Shown: positions 11,421 through 23,855, counted from the first letter of the stretch. The stretch is 64,000 bases of DNA from Adiantum capillus-veneris (GCA_014529385.2 CM043964.1:109271587-109335586), one strand, 5' to 3'. A program made the numbers and translations. The notes: generated by a model from the letters alone, not told the origin.

Positions 11421-11600
11421 TTGTTGGCTATGACACCCCCAATCAACCATATTATATAGGAGGACATGCCTCAACAAGTGTGCCAATACACGTGCCCATG
11501 TCTCAACATGGTTTGTTGGCTAGGACACCCCCAATCAACCATATTATAAAGGAGGCCATGCCTCAACAAGTATGCCAATACAAGTGCCCATGTACTTTGT
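11421..11600 (+). repeat. 92 bp tandem duplication
   Basis: Two direct copies (11421-11512 and 11513-about 11594), each beginning TTGTTGGCTA and containing CACCCCCAATCAACC, differing at a few bases. Confidence 0.85.
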
Positions 11601-13375
11601 AACTTAACACTCAAAAGTAGAGCTTAAAAGTGTAAAGAATAAAATATTACAATAATGAGATTTTATGAAATAATGTTGTTTCATTAGGTTGAAATTATAC
11701 GACAAAAATCTACTCCTTGATACGATAAAATGAGTGCAGAGATTGATTTGCAAAGTAAAATATAATATGGTGATTCATAAACTAAATATTTAATTCCAAA
11801 ATTGGATATAATCCCATCCCCAATAGCCACACATATGGATATATATATATATTAAAAATACATATAAGAACCCTAGTATGCCACTCCGTCAATGACAACT
11901 CATCCCATGCTAGCTAAATCTAATGGGTGTTGAAAGAGTTAGACTAAAAATTTTGAAAAACAAAAATAATTGGAAAGAAGAAAGAATTATTGTAAGCTAT
12001 ATTGGGATGAAATAGTTCATTGATCCATATCATGATAGCGACTTTGGGATAAGTAGTTGCAGGCCTTTGTTTGTGCCTTTTTCCCTTGTCGTGCTTCATA
12101 GTTCCCTTCCAATGATGGAGTGTTGTTGGAAGCATCAAAGAAAATGAAAATATTAAAATGGGCAATTACAAGTCCCATATCTTACACAAGTAAAATTATG
12201 GAGTAACCCTAATAAAATCCTCATTGAATGTAGACTAGCCATTGCTCCCAAGTGATGCAAATCCTCACCTCCACTTTTTTGCGGCTTTGTTGGCTCCACA
12301 TGTTGGGGGATGGAGTTGAAAAACCCCTCTTTCAAAAGATTTTAATCTTATTTGTCAAGAAAACCTACCTTGCTTGATCCTCTTTTGTGGGCTTGAATAT
12401 TTTTCATGTACTTATTGGGGAAGTAGGGGAAGGTGTGTGCAACTCTTAATGAAGGCATCAAATCATGTCTTCCTTATTTCAATTGTCAATTTGGTTACAA
12501 ATATTGTGTATGTGGTGCTTCAAAGATTTTCCATAGTCATCCACCATTACCACACCAAAATCCAAATTTATGTTGTAAGAACAAACCTCTTGTTGCTCTC
12601 TACAAAAGTGGCAAAGGGGTTTGGATGGGGATGTAGCAGGGGTCTCCTGTGGTGTTTATTGTAGAATGGGATCTACAAAAGTGGAAATCAAGTAAGAAGT
12701 GTATGATGGCTAGATAATTTATTGAGAGGATGGTGAGGCTATGGTAAGTGTGGCAGCAGCAAGGAATGATGAGGTTCTAGGGCCTCTATGTCTATGAGAC
12801 GGGGTTGCAGCATTGATGGCACCATATCCACATCATCTGCCTCTACCACTACTAGAGTGCCACTACCACGATGCTCATGTCATCATTGATTGGAAACCAA
12901 GGAGTCACAATGGTATGAGAACATGTGTTGTGACAAGGATGGCCTAGACTACAGTTGTGCATGGTGCTCTAGGGGAAGAGTGTCATACCAGACATCAAAG
13001 TCTTCTCATGATCAAAGTGTGGCCATGTGTGTATGTGTGTGTACAGATGAGAAAGTGAAAGAGAGAAACAACAAGCTATATGAGGACCCTAGCCTACGTG
13101 ATCAATAAGTAAAATTTGAGTTAAAAAAACTCACACATAAAAATCTTGTTAATCAATTACTAAACCTTTTTTAATTGAACAAGCAAAAGATAAACAAGTT
13201 ATGCTTCGATTGCACCAAAATGTGTCTAGTATTTCTCTCCTCTATGTTTGCTATCATGATTTATTTTGATGGAATCATTCATGGATTTTTCTTTAAGCAT
13301 CCTTTTGAGGTTGTCTTCTGGAATGTTTTTATTTTCCTCCAACACAATGATTGGGAGAGTGTAACCCTTGTAGCC
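11601..13375. other. No supportable gene
   Basis: AT-rich sequence with short frames (up to 96 codons) on both strands that I cannot assign. An ATATAT run lies near 11840 and a TGTGTG run near 13030. Confidence 0.5.
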
Positions 13376-15045
13376 TTGTGCACTTTGAGGGACAACCTCA
13401 ATGACATTCAACCATCTTGGCTTCAAAATGACGGGGAAGAAGATCACTTGCACAAAGTATTGCCACATATAAGATTACTTGTAGTCAATTTTCATGATTA
13501 CTTGTAGCCAACAACATGGACACACTTGTCCACCTCAAGTATACCAACTCTTCTATATGGACTATTTTTGCGGCACAGCCCTCCATGTTCACTCTAAAAC
13601 ATTGTTGCCCATCATATATCTCCATGTTGAACCCTTTATAATCCACTCTCAATATTTTGCACAGCATTATACAATACAAAGTTTTTGCCACAACCAGATC
13701 TACATATGAGGACTATCATTAACTAGCCTACTTAAATCTATCCATAATCCTACAATTAAATGTGTATCATTATGTGTCAACATGCTCTATCTTGGAGTGT
13801 CAATTTTTAGATCAAAATTATGTGTACGATGTGTACAACTTGTACCACATTGAAACAATCACAAGTTGTAGGGATTAGTGAGGTTTAGATAATGTTTTAT
13901 TCATGGTAATACCATGCTAATCACAATCTTAATCACTTAATGGAAATAGAGTAGAGTGTAAACACAAAATGATAAGTAGAATAATTAAAACTGAGTACAA
14001 AGAGGCTTATTATCTAGACCTAGACTAGGCAACTCCTTTGGCATCATGGATGATAGCGTAAAAGGATCAGGATTGACCCAAATCCACTAGAGAACTTGTG
14101 GGTAATCTTTTAGGCCCTTTTATGCATTCTTTTACTAGGTGAGTCCACACCATCTAGAAATGCCCTTCATGGGTACATATACAGTTAAGGTCCCTTTTCC
14201 ACATGCTAGCATATGGTTCCTACCACCTAAGCATCGAATAGACTAGGGATGGAAAATACCAAGGCATAGGCTAAAGCGTAGAAACACAAAAACACTCCTT
14301 TTGGGGTTTAATCTATGACTCTGACACCGTTTCTGACACACTATGATCCAAGAGCAAAAGAGCATCCCTTATCTAGGTGATAGGAAAAACATCTCTAATC
14401 CAAGAGATAAGTTTCAGGACACCTTCCTTGAATAGATGTCTGCATCAATACCAAGATCATGCTAATCCAAGAAATCTCCAACAAGATACACTAAGAGGTA
14501 AATGCAAAAAATAAATCTAGAAAATGTGGTCATAGTCATAGTTTCAAGAAACAAGAAGGTTGAATTCCGCTTCTTCCTACATATTTACATTTAAAACAAG
14601 AAGATTGAATTCTGCTTCTTCCTACATATTTACATTTAAAATGTTTACAAATCTACCAAGAAGCTCAAAATATGGTAGAGCTAGAGTGCTCTTGCACAAC
14701 AACAAACAATAGAGCCCAATTTTTTTCAAATAATCTTTGATCAAGATACATTCATGTGAGGAGTTTACAAGGGGAAGTGCCATGATAGTTCTCTTACATC
14801 CATCGGCATGACATGGGGTGCTCATGGTGACCTAGCATGTAAAACTATCACTCATAGTGGAGCAGTCATGCTAGGAAAAGAGTTTGGCTCTTGGAAAGAT
14901 TTTGTGCATTTCCCTACTAGGGCTTCCCCCATGTTAGCATGGTGGTTCTTGATGTAGTGAGAGCCACATTTTGCTAAGCAATTGTATTTCTTGATGAGAG
15001 TTTTGTGTTATGTTAAATAGCCTTGAACCTTTGCCATGAAGACCA
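13376..15045 (+). repeat. Left pseudo-LTR of Penelope-like element
   Basis: Direct repeat of 17708-19212, roughly 90-95% identical by eye apart from indels (the right copy lacks about 130 bp corresponding to 13560-13670 and several shorter stretches). Shared landmarks include CAATGACATTCAACCATCTT at the left and CTAAATAGCCTTGA-like sequence at the right end. The repeats flank a Penelope-type RT, and Penelope-like elements commonly carry such pseudo-LTRs. No TG...CA ends or short target duplication typical of true LTRs were found. Confidence 0.7.
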
Positions 15046-16520
15046 CTCATCAAACATCATACAAGCTCCTCTCTTTAGTCCAGAGGAGTTTCAAGGACTC
15101 ACCGCCAATCTCCCTTTGGAGGAATTTGATTTCTCCCCTCCCTCCTCTAAAGGATCCATAAATGCCAAGGCACTTGTAATGTTCACTACAGAAAGTGGAG
15201 TGCTCCCAAATCCTCCCCTCACCACTCCCTTATCCTTTGGTGCTTTCTCCTCTGCCTTTTCCACAATTCTCTCCCCTATTGTTTCCACTACCACTTCCCT
15301 CAACCCTACCTTGCCCATTGCCACCCTTCCCACCATCACCAAGCCGCAAGAATTTAGCAAAATTGTGCGTTTTTTGTTAGAAGAATTCAAGGCTATTAAT
15401 ATTAAACTTTCTAAAGCCAAATCACACCTCCTCCACTGCCAAAATCTTTGTCAAAACCAAAAATCCCCTAATAGCCTTTGTATGAGACCACCACGTTTAG
15501 TTTTGGAAAATACCACTGCCCAAGCCCTTCTCAATCCCAAGTATGTTAGCCTTAAATTCGATACCAACTTGATTGCAAAGGCACTTATATCCAATCCCAA
15601 TCTATGCTTGTACAGAACCTCCAAAAACTTTTTAACTCCTTTCACAATCTTGTGGAAGAGCATTTAGAGGATCTCATTAAAAGGCTTTCACCCATTTCTT
15701 ATCCTAGAGTTCAACCAATAACTTAGGCTAATCCACTTGTAATGTGGAAGAATTCCTCTCTCATGGAGTTTGACTCTTTTGTCCAAAACTATATTCTTCA
15801 AACTCACTTGGCTACTTCCATAGAATCGGTAGCTCATATTGCTAGAAAAAGATCTCAGCAAACCCTCTTGGCAGAAGCAATGGCCCTTCCCAAAGAAAAC
15901 ATCATTAGTGAGCTTGTTCAACACGAGGTTACCACCCAAATGAGCAAGCTCCTTTTCCAAAAGACACCTTCATTGGATTGTAAACCCCTTCCTAAAGCAC
16001 CTTCTAAATCCCCTCCGTTGTGCTCTACCTTTTTTCCTACTAAGCATAAAACCCCGTTGACCAATTACCCCCGTCAACCCTTCAAAAATCCTAAAACCTT
16101 TTCTCCCTCTCCCAACCCCTCTTCCTCCATCCCCTTGCTTGTAAATAATCCCTCCTCTTCATGCCTTCTTCCCCCACCCATCCCACATTCGCTCAAATCT
16201 CCCCATTATCCCCTCAATTCCCCTTCTTTCCATAGTCACCGCTCGCTCACTCAGTTACCTCCCGCTAAACCTCCCCATCCCATTTCTAGCCTTTTTCCTC
16301 CATTCCCTTGCTTGTAAATAACCCTCCTCTTCATGCCTTCTTCCCCCACCCATCCCACATTTGCTCAAATCTCCCCATTATCCCCTCAATTCCCCTTCTT
16401 TCCATAGTCACCGCTCGCTCACTCAGTTACCTCTTGCTAAACCTCCCCATCCCATTTCTAGCCTTCCAAAAAGACCTATATTTTCAAAAAACTTGCAATG
16501 GAGGAGGAAGTAGGTTTTGA
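15023..16520 (+). pseudogene. Penelope-like element upstream coding region
   Basis: Plus-strand frame of 214 codons (15023-15667) continued, after a frame change near 15600-15740, by 15742-16317 and 16308-16520. The protein is Ser/Pro/Leu-rich, with helical parts (FSKIVRFLLEEFKAINIKL; SVAHIARKRSQQTLL) and a long proline-rich segment. I recognise no catalytic motif; it occupies the place of the N-terminal or first ORF of a Penelope-like element. The 173 bp tandem duplication inside shifts the frame. Confidence 0.5.
16132..16477 (+). repeat. 173 bp tandem duplication inside the coding region
   Basis: Copies 16132-16304 and 16305-16477 both start CCCTTGCTTGTAAATAA and end CATTTCTAGCC, differing at about five bases. 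Because 173 is not a multiple of 3, the duplication puts the second copy in another frame. Confidence 0.9.
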
Positions 16521-17710
16521 GCAACCTACTTCTTGGGTCCATTTTCTTTTCTCTAAACCACCCCTCTTTCCTCTATTTTGGACCCCTCCTCGCTTTTCCA
16601 CTCCTTACTCTCCCTCTTTCTCCCGTTGTGGTGTTGCTCAATGTAGATTTAAGTATTGGTTGCCACTTGCTAATCCCTCCCTTTTTAATATTCTCATTTT
16701 GGGAAATCAAAGTATTTATGCTTTGGAAAACAAAGTTACAAACCTTGCTTGCCACAATCGTTCAAATCATGCTCTCTCTCCTTATGAAATTTAATTTTGG
16801 GCCTTGGCCTTAAATACATTCCGCCCCCTTCCCCTCCCCCTCTCTCCTCCATCCTACACTCCTTCTCTTGTTTGGAAAGAAATTACCAAATCAAGATCTT
16901 TTTAAAGAAAATCTCCCCTTCATCCTCTCCTTTCTCTCTCCCCAATCGCTCTTGGTACCCCCCTTCTTCCTCCCCTAGCCTCAAAATTATTTTCTGCTCT
17001 CTCTCATTGCACCTTAGCACTCTTTGAGAGGCTTCCTTAACCTCTACTTGCTTCTCAATTCCTCTCTTTCTTAAAAAAGCCATTCTTTCTCTAAGAAATG
17101 ACTCATCCATCATCATTAAGCCTGCCAAAAAAAATCTAGGACCCATGATCTTGTCTAAATTGTGGTATTTAGAAGAAGCTTCTAGGCATCTCTTAGATTC
17201 CTCTACCTAATCCCTTGTCTCCTCAGCTCCTCTCTCTTTTGTCTTCTCTCTTCTCTCCTCTCTCCTCTATTGTTATCAATTGATCCTTCCTTTCCTCTAA
17301 GGAACGTTATTTCATCCTTACACCATCTCCTTCAAATCCTAAGCCTTGTCCCTTTTTTCTTTTGCCTAAAATCCACGAACCCTCTCTTGTAGGACGTCCC
17401 ATTTGCTCGTATAGAGGTTACATTTTAGAGCATGCCTCTCAATGGCTACACTTCCAACTTCTTCCTGTCTTGCTCAATAAAAAGCAACACCTTAAAGATT
17501 CTTTTTCTCTTATTAAAGATCTAACCACCCTTACCCTCCCTTCCAATGTGCTCCTTTTGACCTTTGATGTTGAATCTCTCTACCCTAACATTCCCATTGC
17601 ACAAGGTCTGCTTGCTCTTTCTTCCTCTATACATCTTCACTTTTATCCCCCCAAATCTAATCTCATCCTCTCCTTATCCTCCCTCGTTCTTAACCACCAC
17701 TACATGTTTT
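16498..17710 (+). pseudogene. Penelope-like reverse transcriptase, truncated
   Basis: RT of a Penelope-like element, which primes on nicked or telomeric DNA. Motifs in order: LGLGLKYIPPP near 16800; a pre-RT segment with SWYPPSSSPSLK near 16950; SIIIKPAKKNLGPMIL and WYLEEASRHL at 17105-17190 (family IIKPADKN...W-Y); LPKIHEPSLVGRPICSYRG at 17362-17418; LLTFDVESLYPNIPIAQGL at 17552-17610; VLNHHYMF near 17690-17705. The frame then joins the right pseudo-LTR, so the catalytic DD box, thumb and any GIY-YIG nuclease are missing. Earlier parts are frameshifted or stopped. Whether the family is GIY-YIG-bearing or nuclease-free cannot be told from this copy. Confidence 0.82.
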
Positions 17711-19212
17711 GTGCACTTTGGGGGACAACCTCAATGACATTCAACCATCTTGGCTTCAAAATGATGGGAAAGAAAATCACTTGCACAAAGTATTGCCACA
17801 TATAAGATCACCTGTAGTCAATTTTTATAATTACTTGTAGCCAACAAAATGGACATACTTGTCCACCTCAAGAATACCAACTCTTCTATATGGACTATTT
17901 TGTAGCAGCAACATTCTAAAATACAAAGTTTTTGCCACAACTAGATCTACATATGAGGACTATCATTAAGTAGCCTACTTAAATTTATCCATAATCCTAC
18001 AATCAAATATGTATCATTCTCTGTCAACATCCTCTATCTTGGAGTGTCAATCTTTAGATCAAAATTATGTGTATGATGTGTACAACTTGTACCACATTGA
18101 AAAATCACAAGTTGTAGGGATTAGGGAGGTTTAGAGAGTGTTTTATTCATTGTAATACCATGCTAATCACAATCTTAATCACTTAATGGAAATAGAGTAG
18201 AGTGTAAACACAAAATGGTAAGTAGATTGATTAAAAGTAAGTACAAAGAGCCTTATTATCTAGACCTAGACTAGGCATCTCCTTTGGAATCATGGATGAT
18301 AAAGATTGACCCAAATCCACTAGAGACATTGTGGGTAATCTTTTAGGACCTTTTATGCTTTCTTTTACTAGGTGAGTCCACACCATCTAGAAATGCCCTT
18401 CATGGGTACATATATAGTTAAGGTCTCTTTGGTTCCTACCACCTAAGCATCCAATAGACTACGGATGGAAAATACCAAGGCATAGGCTAAAGCATAAAAA
18501 CACAAAAACACTCCTTTTGGGGTTTAGACTATGACTCTGATACATTCTGACACACTATGATCCAAGAGCAAAAGAGCATCCCCAATCCAAGAGATAGAAA
18601 AAACATCTCTAATCCAAGAGATAATTTTCAAGACTCCTCCCTTGAATAGATGTCTGCAATACCAAGATCATGTTAATCAAAGCAATCTCCAACAAGATAC
18701 ACTAAGAGGTAAATGTAAAAATAAATGTAGAAAATGTGGTCATAGTCATAGTTGCAACAAACAAGAAGGTTGATTCCCACTTCTTCCTGCAAATTTACAT
18801 TTAGAATGTTTAAAAATCTATCAAGAAGCTCAAAATATGGTAGAGCTAGAGTGCTCTTGCACAACAAGAAACAATAGAGCCCAATGTTTTTCAAATTATC
18901 TTTGATCAAGATACATTCATGTGAGGAGTTTACAAGGTGAAGTGCCATGATAGTTCTCTTACATCCATTGGCATGACATGGGGTGACAATGGTGACCTAG
19001 CATGTAAAACCATCACCAATAGGGAAGCATCCATGCTAGGAAAATAGTGTTTGGCTCTTGGAAAGATTTTGTGTATTTCCCTACTAGGGCTTCCACCATG
19101 TTAGCATGGTGGTTCTTGATGTAGTGAGAGCCACATTTTACTAAGCAATTGCATTGCTTGAGGAGAGTTTTGTATTATGCTAAATAGCCTTGAGCCTTTT
19201 CCATGAGGAAAA
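17708..19212 (+). repeat. Right pseudo-LTR of Penelope-like element
   Basis: Second copy of the direct repeat at 13376-15045. Its left edge cuts the RT frame, suggesting a deletion between RT and repeat. Its right edge runs into gypsy integrase sequence at about 19.23 kb. Confidence 0.7.
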
Positions 19213-19231
19213 CATTATACAAGCACACCTT

Positions 19232-20364
19232 AAGATGTATCTCAATTTGTAGAGTCATGCGTAACTTGTCAAATGTATTCAAATGTCCGACATCGTGATG
19301 GATTGGACCCTACCTATCCACTAGCCATGAACTATAAATGGTTGTGGATCTAATCACAATGCCTTTAGGACTCTGACAGATGAGATACTTAGTTCTTGCA
19401 CAAGAGGAACTAAATAACCAGGTTGAAGGGAGATCATTAAGAGCTAAAATCACGGAAGCTATGTGCAAATTCCTTCTTGAGGTGATTTGTCGTTATGGTT
19501 GTGTGGGAAAGATCACTGCAGACAAAGGTGAGTTGGATGCCGAGGAAGCAAGGGAATTCTTTTCCAGATTAGGAATCAATCTTTCTCTTACTACAACTTA
19601 CAACCCTGAACACAATGGAAAGAGTGAAAGGGGGCATCCTCCTATCATCAAAGCTTTGGCCAAGGCTTGTGAAGGAAGAGTTGGCGAGTGGCCAAAACTG
19701 TTTCCATATGATTTATGGGCTGATCGTACAACACATAGCTCAGTACTGGCTATATGCCTGTGGAGATGATGTATGGTCAAAAGCCAGTGATGTTGATTGA
19801 AGATACAATTCCCACATGGAATGTACTACCTTTGCAAGAAGGGCTTGGCATGCAAGGTCTCCTTGCATTGCGCATAAGGCAACTAGAGAGACGACTTGGA
19901 GACATTGAGGCTGCAAAACAACGACTTAAAATGCAAGGTTGAAAAACAAGGACTACTTTGAGAAGTGACATCGGCTTAGGAGCAAAGCAATTGACAAAGG
20001 TGACCGGGTTTTAGTGTATGATAGTAGCTTTGATAACCAACACACAATCATGCATAAGTTTTCAAAAAGATTGTTTGAACTGTGTATTGTAAATCATGTG
20101 CATGAATATGCTACTTACACCTTGTCTGAACTAGATGGTACAGAAGTAAAGGTTCCCATTGTGGGGAAAAGAATCAAAGTGTTTAAGAGAAGAGGAGACA
20201 GTGATCCAAAAGATGTTGAGGAGGAGGAAGAGCAAAACACAGGTGAAGATCAAAGTGAAGATGAAGTGTTGGAAGATATCAATGAAGATGAATGGAAGAT
20301 CTACAAGGGAACTAAAAATACAGAAAATCATATGTTGCACATACCAGAGGATGTGCAGGCTTAG
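19232..20364 (+). pseudogene. Ty3/gypsy integrase with C-terminal tail
   Basis: Integrase that would insert gypsy cDNA. Catalytic triad visible: Asp in VDLITMPLGL (19347-19349), Asp in ITADKGELDA (19521-19523) and Glu in GKSERGH (19626-19628), 34 residues after the second Asp. Downstream are LWADRTTHSSV, MPVEMMYGQKPVM (shifted frame) and a tail with VLVYDSSFDNQH, ATYTLSELDGTEVKVP and GKRIKVFKRR, then an acidic end. A stop at 19374, a frameshift near 19745 and a stop/shift near 19940 inactivate it. No RT precedes it; it abuts the Penelope-like repeat. Confidence 0.87.
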
Positions 20365-20382
20365 AGAGGGTGGATGTCGTGC

Positions 20383-21425
20383 TGTGACACATAGATCTAT
20401 CTTGTAACTTTTTAAATACATAAGTATAATTTTTATAATGTACATATGCATATCTAAGTATAATAATAAGTTTTTTTCTCATCCTATTATTTATCTCAAA
20501 GGTAACATATTCTTACTTTACAGTCAAAAAGTACTATGGGCAAAGCGTCAATAGCTCTGTCTCTTTAACTTGGGGCAAAAGCATTGGTTCTTTCTTTCTA
20601 CTATCTAATTATCATCTCACAACCTAGCTAGATCCTATATCTAGGGCAACTTCTAATATATATATATTCTATGTATTTTTTATATTTTTCTTATATATTT
20701 TTTTAATAGCTACTAAGAAGGAATCAAATCCTAGTGGGACACTAGCGTGCATGATTTTCAAAGATACACCTATTTTAATGCATTATTGCAAGCATGCTTA
20801 GAAAAATTTGTGAAGGAGCAATGTCATGCTTTCATATTGCATGAGGTGTCCATTAGAATAAAACGAAAGTCTATGCTAAGGAGACCACAAGAATACTTTT
20901 GCTGTAAAAAATATACCTTATTTTGATGATTTTTTAACACAATGTTTTAGTTTGAATTGGAAAACGTATATAACATGGGAGTCATAGCTTATGAGCTGAA
21001 TTTTTTTCCCCTATTTTTACTTTTTTTATTTGGAGCCACAATTGAGGAGATATGAGCAAAATGGTGAACCCGAACCTGTCCACATCATGCAGGGACAACT
21101 CATTTCAAACTTTGCTAGTTTTTGTTCACACTGGCTCTTCTCTTTCATGTGTAACCCTTGAGGGTTCCCTTTACCTATAAAAGGGGACCTCTTATTCCTT
21201 GAAATTAATTGATGAGGGAGTGAGAGGATTGATGCCTAATTGTACTTAGCCATAAACATAACCCTAAACCTACACTTGCTCCTAGAGAAAGACTAGTGAA
21301 TCTTGTAAGCTATCCTTGGAAGATTAACTGTAATTAAAGAAGGTGTTGAACTTGGTGCATCAATGAAAGCTGAAGTCTTCCCTCTTCTTTTCCTTCCATT
21401 ACAACGGTGAATAACTCTCGAACAG
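20383..21425 (+). mobile_element. Probable 3' LTR of the gypsy integrase element
   Basis: Follows a purine tract (AGAGAGGGTGG, 20362-20372). A possible LTR begins TGTGACACATAG and ends ...CTCGAACA. It contains a module resembling the LTRs at 37.6 and 40.9 kb (TTTGGAGCCACA, GAGGAGATATG, CAAAATGGTG, TGTCCACAT at 21030-21090) and a TATA box CTATAAAAGGGG at about 21175. No partner LTR was found, so the ends are uncertain. Confidence 0.5.
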
Positions 21426-22424
21426 TTTATGAAGTAAGATGTGGTTTACTTTGATAATTTCTTGGTTTCTTGTTGTTTTTCTTTAAAATTTTAATATAAC
21501 ATATATCTCTAATTTCATCTGCCTCCCTAACCAAATCTATCTCTCTGACTCTTAGAAAGTCATTCTCCCTACAAATTCTAGGTTCTCCTTGCTATAGGTA
21601 CATCTCTCCCTGCATATCCTTATTGCCTAGGGGCAAGAATAGGGCTTGGGAGGAAAACTTCTCTTCTCTTCACTTCTCTCATATCTACATTTTATACACA
21701 CTAGAGTTATCCAAGATGAATAATCCACATGATGTGAATTTCTATCGCTTTCATTATGTGCGATCTATTGCAATTAATGTATGGATTAGCCGTAAAATCC
21801 ACTTTTAACAACGTAGAGTGTTTCTTTTTGGCCCAAAAAGGCTCAATGAAATACTTCTTTCACTGGATCTTATCATACTACTCCTTATAATCTATAACTT
21901 TTCTTTTGACATTAGTGTAATTATCTTGCTATGAACCAAGAGGATTTGTACACACAATTAATTCCAATCATTAGACAAAACATATATATTAAGGTAATCA
22001 CAAAATTACAATTCCAAAGAACAATTCATAGCTTGTTTGGTCAGCAAATATTGAACGCCATTAACTCATCTATTGACCCTTTCATATTACCCATGACATG
22101 ATACGACCATAGCCTTGATGTTTTCATCGTTGTGCTATTTTGATATTCTCTTTTGTGCTCCTTGTTTGTGTGTGAGAGTGCAAGAGAGAAAGAGTGGGGC
22201 TTCTTTGATTGCTCTTCCTTCCAAACCATAGACTTCATGGAATCTATGGTATAACTCCTTCATATAGTTTTTGGAGTTTTCTCACAAACTCTCATAGTCA
22301 AAAGCCCGATGATTTCCTTGAAAGACCAAAAATTTCTTGACAACGTGCTGAGATGATTCTCTTGAACAAGCCATGAGTAAAAGAGGTTTCACCATCATTC
22401 TCTTCCTCACCCTTGCTACTTTGT
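21426..22424 (-). other. Unassigned internal region of a minus-strand LTR element
   Basis: A minus-strand frame (22238-22041) and shifted continuations contain gag-like helical sequence (NYMKELYHRFHEVYGLEG) but no diagnostic motif. By position it is the continuation, across the copia insertion, of the element whose LTR ends at 26583. Between 21430 and 22040 I see no gene. Confidence 0.35.
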
Positions 22425-22650
22425 GTTACCATATACATGTGGTAGTGATGTGTGTGACCACACTAGGACCGTCGGGGCATTTTTTCCCTCTTTAGGAGGT
22501 TTTTCCCCCCGAGCATTGTATATACGCCCATCACTCTAGGGCTATCTATCTTTGTATTGCACACTAAGTAATACACTCTCTATTGTGTGCCTTGAGGTTC
22601 CTTCATTTTTTCCAAGCTGTCTGCGTTTCTCTGCAACCCTAATTCCAACA
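22425..22650 (+). mobile_element. 5' LTR of Ty1/copia element (226 bp)
   Basis: Begins TGTTACCATATACATG and ends CTAATTCCAACA, matching both ends of the shorter 3' LTR at 26437-26549. A primer site follows at once. The flanking bases CTTTG (left) and CTTTT (after the 3' LTR) may be an imperfect 5 bp target duplication. Confidence 0.85.
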
Positions 22651-22651
22651 A

Positions 22652-22668
22652 TTGGTATCAGCGCAGGT
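22652..22668 (+). promoter_or_regulatory. Copia primer binding site (tRNA-iMet type)
   Basis: TTGGTATCAGCGCAGGTT starts one base after the LTR and resembles the usual plant copia site TGGTATCAGAGC, complementary to initiator tRNA-Met. Confidence 0.85.
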
Positions 22669-23012
22669 TGCGTCCTCCCGGGCTTATTCACTAGCTGCTC
22701 CAACACACGCCTGCTCACTTTCTCCGATTACAGTTAGGTTTGGCGAGCATTCGCAGGTCGACAAATATTTCGGGAAAGCTCATAGAGCTTAGTTTGCTCA
22801 GATTTCTGATTTGGGCTCATTTCGGCCTTCGTTTCCACTACAGGCAGGTCTGCACAGACAATTTCGTCATTTTGTGCAGAATTTCTGTCAGTGCCATTTT
22901 TTGCATAACAGGTGCCTTTTAGTCTTCTACTATTTGTGCTATATAGCACGTGTTGTTCCTCCTCCATTTCTCCTATTTTCGGGCAGTTTTCACATCAGGT
23001 GCATCATTTACC

Positions 23013-23711
23013 ATGGCTGACAACAACACAGATGTCTTCAAGATGTTTGCTGCTAAGGATAGGTTGGATGGGGACAACTACCCTATGTGGGCTTATATGA
23101 TGCAACACGTTCTTGTGTCAAAGGGCGTCTGGAATATTGTGCCGGGCATTGATGTACGTCCTGGTTCTGAGGATGCAGGCGATGTTGAGGATGTTGCAGG
23201 TCTTGCTGCAAGGGTTGCTCCTATTAGAGTTGTTTTGCCTGCGGCGGCTGAACAATCTCGTTGGGATGTAAAGGATGCACAGGCTCATGCATTGATTGCA
23301 TTGTCTGTGAAGCACACCATTGTTCCTCACATTCATTCAGCAAAATCTGCAAAACAGGCTTGGGATATATTGGCTGGTCTTTATGAAAGTCGCAATGAGG
23401 CTAAAATTGCTTTGCTACGTAAAGAGCTGGAGTCGAACATTATGCATGAGGAAGATGATATGGACACTTTCCTTGCTAGTGTCAAGGATATCAATGAGCA
23501 ACTTATTTTTGTAGGTGAAGTCATTTCAGACAGTTCCCTTGTGCAGACTGTCCTTGATGCCTTACCAGATTCTTACCAGAATTTTGCTAGTAGTTGGAGA
23601 CTTATGACCCAAGGAAATCCAGAAGTTGTTAAGTTTGATGCATTATGCACATTGCTGTTGCAAGAGTCACTTTCCAGAAAAAATAGGACTAGACAGCGTG
23701 CAGTTAAATAG
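23013..23711 (+). pseudogene. Ty1/copia gag (UBN2 type)
   Basis: Capsid-like Gag starting at ATG 23013 (MADNNTDVFKMFAAKDRLDG), with the UBN2-type features LDGDNYPMWAYMMQHVL, AHALIALSV, AKQAWDILAGLYESRN and SLVQTVLDALPDSYQNF. It stops at TAG 23709; the same frame continues with a Ser/Asn-rich linker and a knuckle CHYYKANDHLIKSC (23860-23900), in which the second Cys is Tyr. The reading frame before the stop is otherwise open for 233 codons, so decay is modest. Confidence 0.88.
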
Positions 23712-23855
23712 GCTTTTATTTCTTCTCAAAGAAAGGGTGGTAACAGCAATGCAGCCACTTCTTATGGTTCTGCTGCGAGTGGCAAAACTTATGTTCCCAA
23801 TGCTTCCGCTGGCAACACTTCGTCTGGCAATTCTAGTGATAAGAGTAAAAAGAAA

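Noticed and set aside
12374-12664. 96-codon plus-strand ORF
   Set aside because: Hydrophobic but without motif or start context; an overlapping frame is equally open.
13376-19212. Interpretation as an ordinary LTR retrotransposon
   Set aside because: The flanking repeats lack TG...CA ends, PBS and PPT, and the internal RT is of Penelope type.
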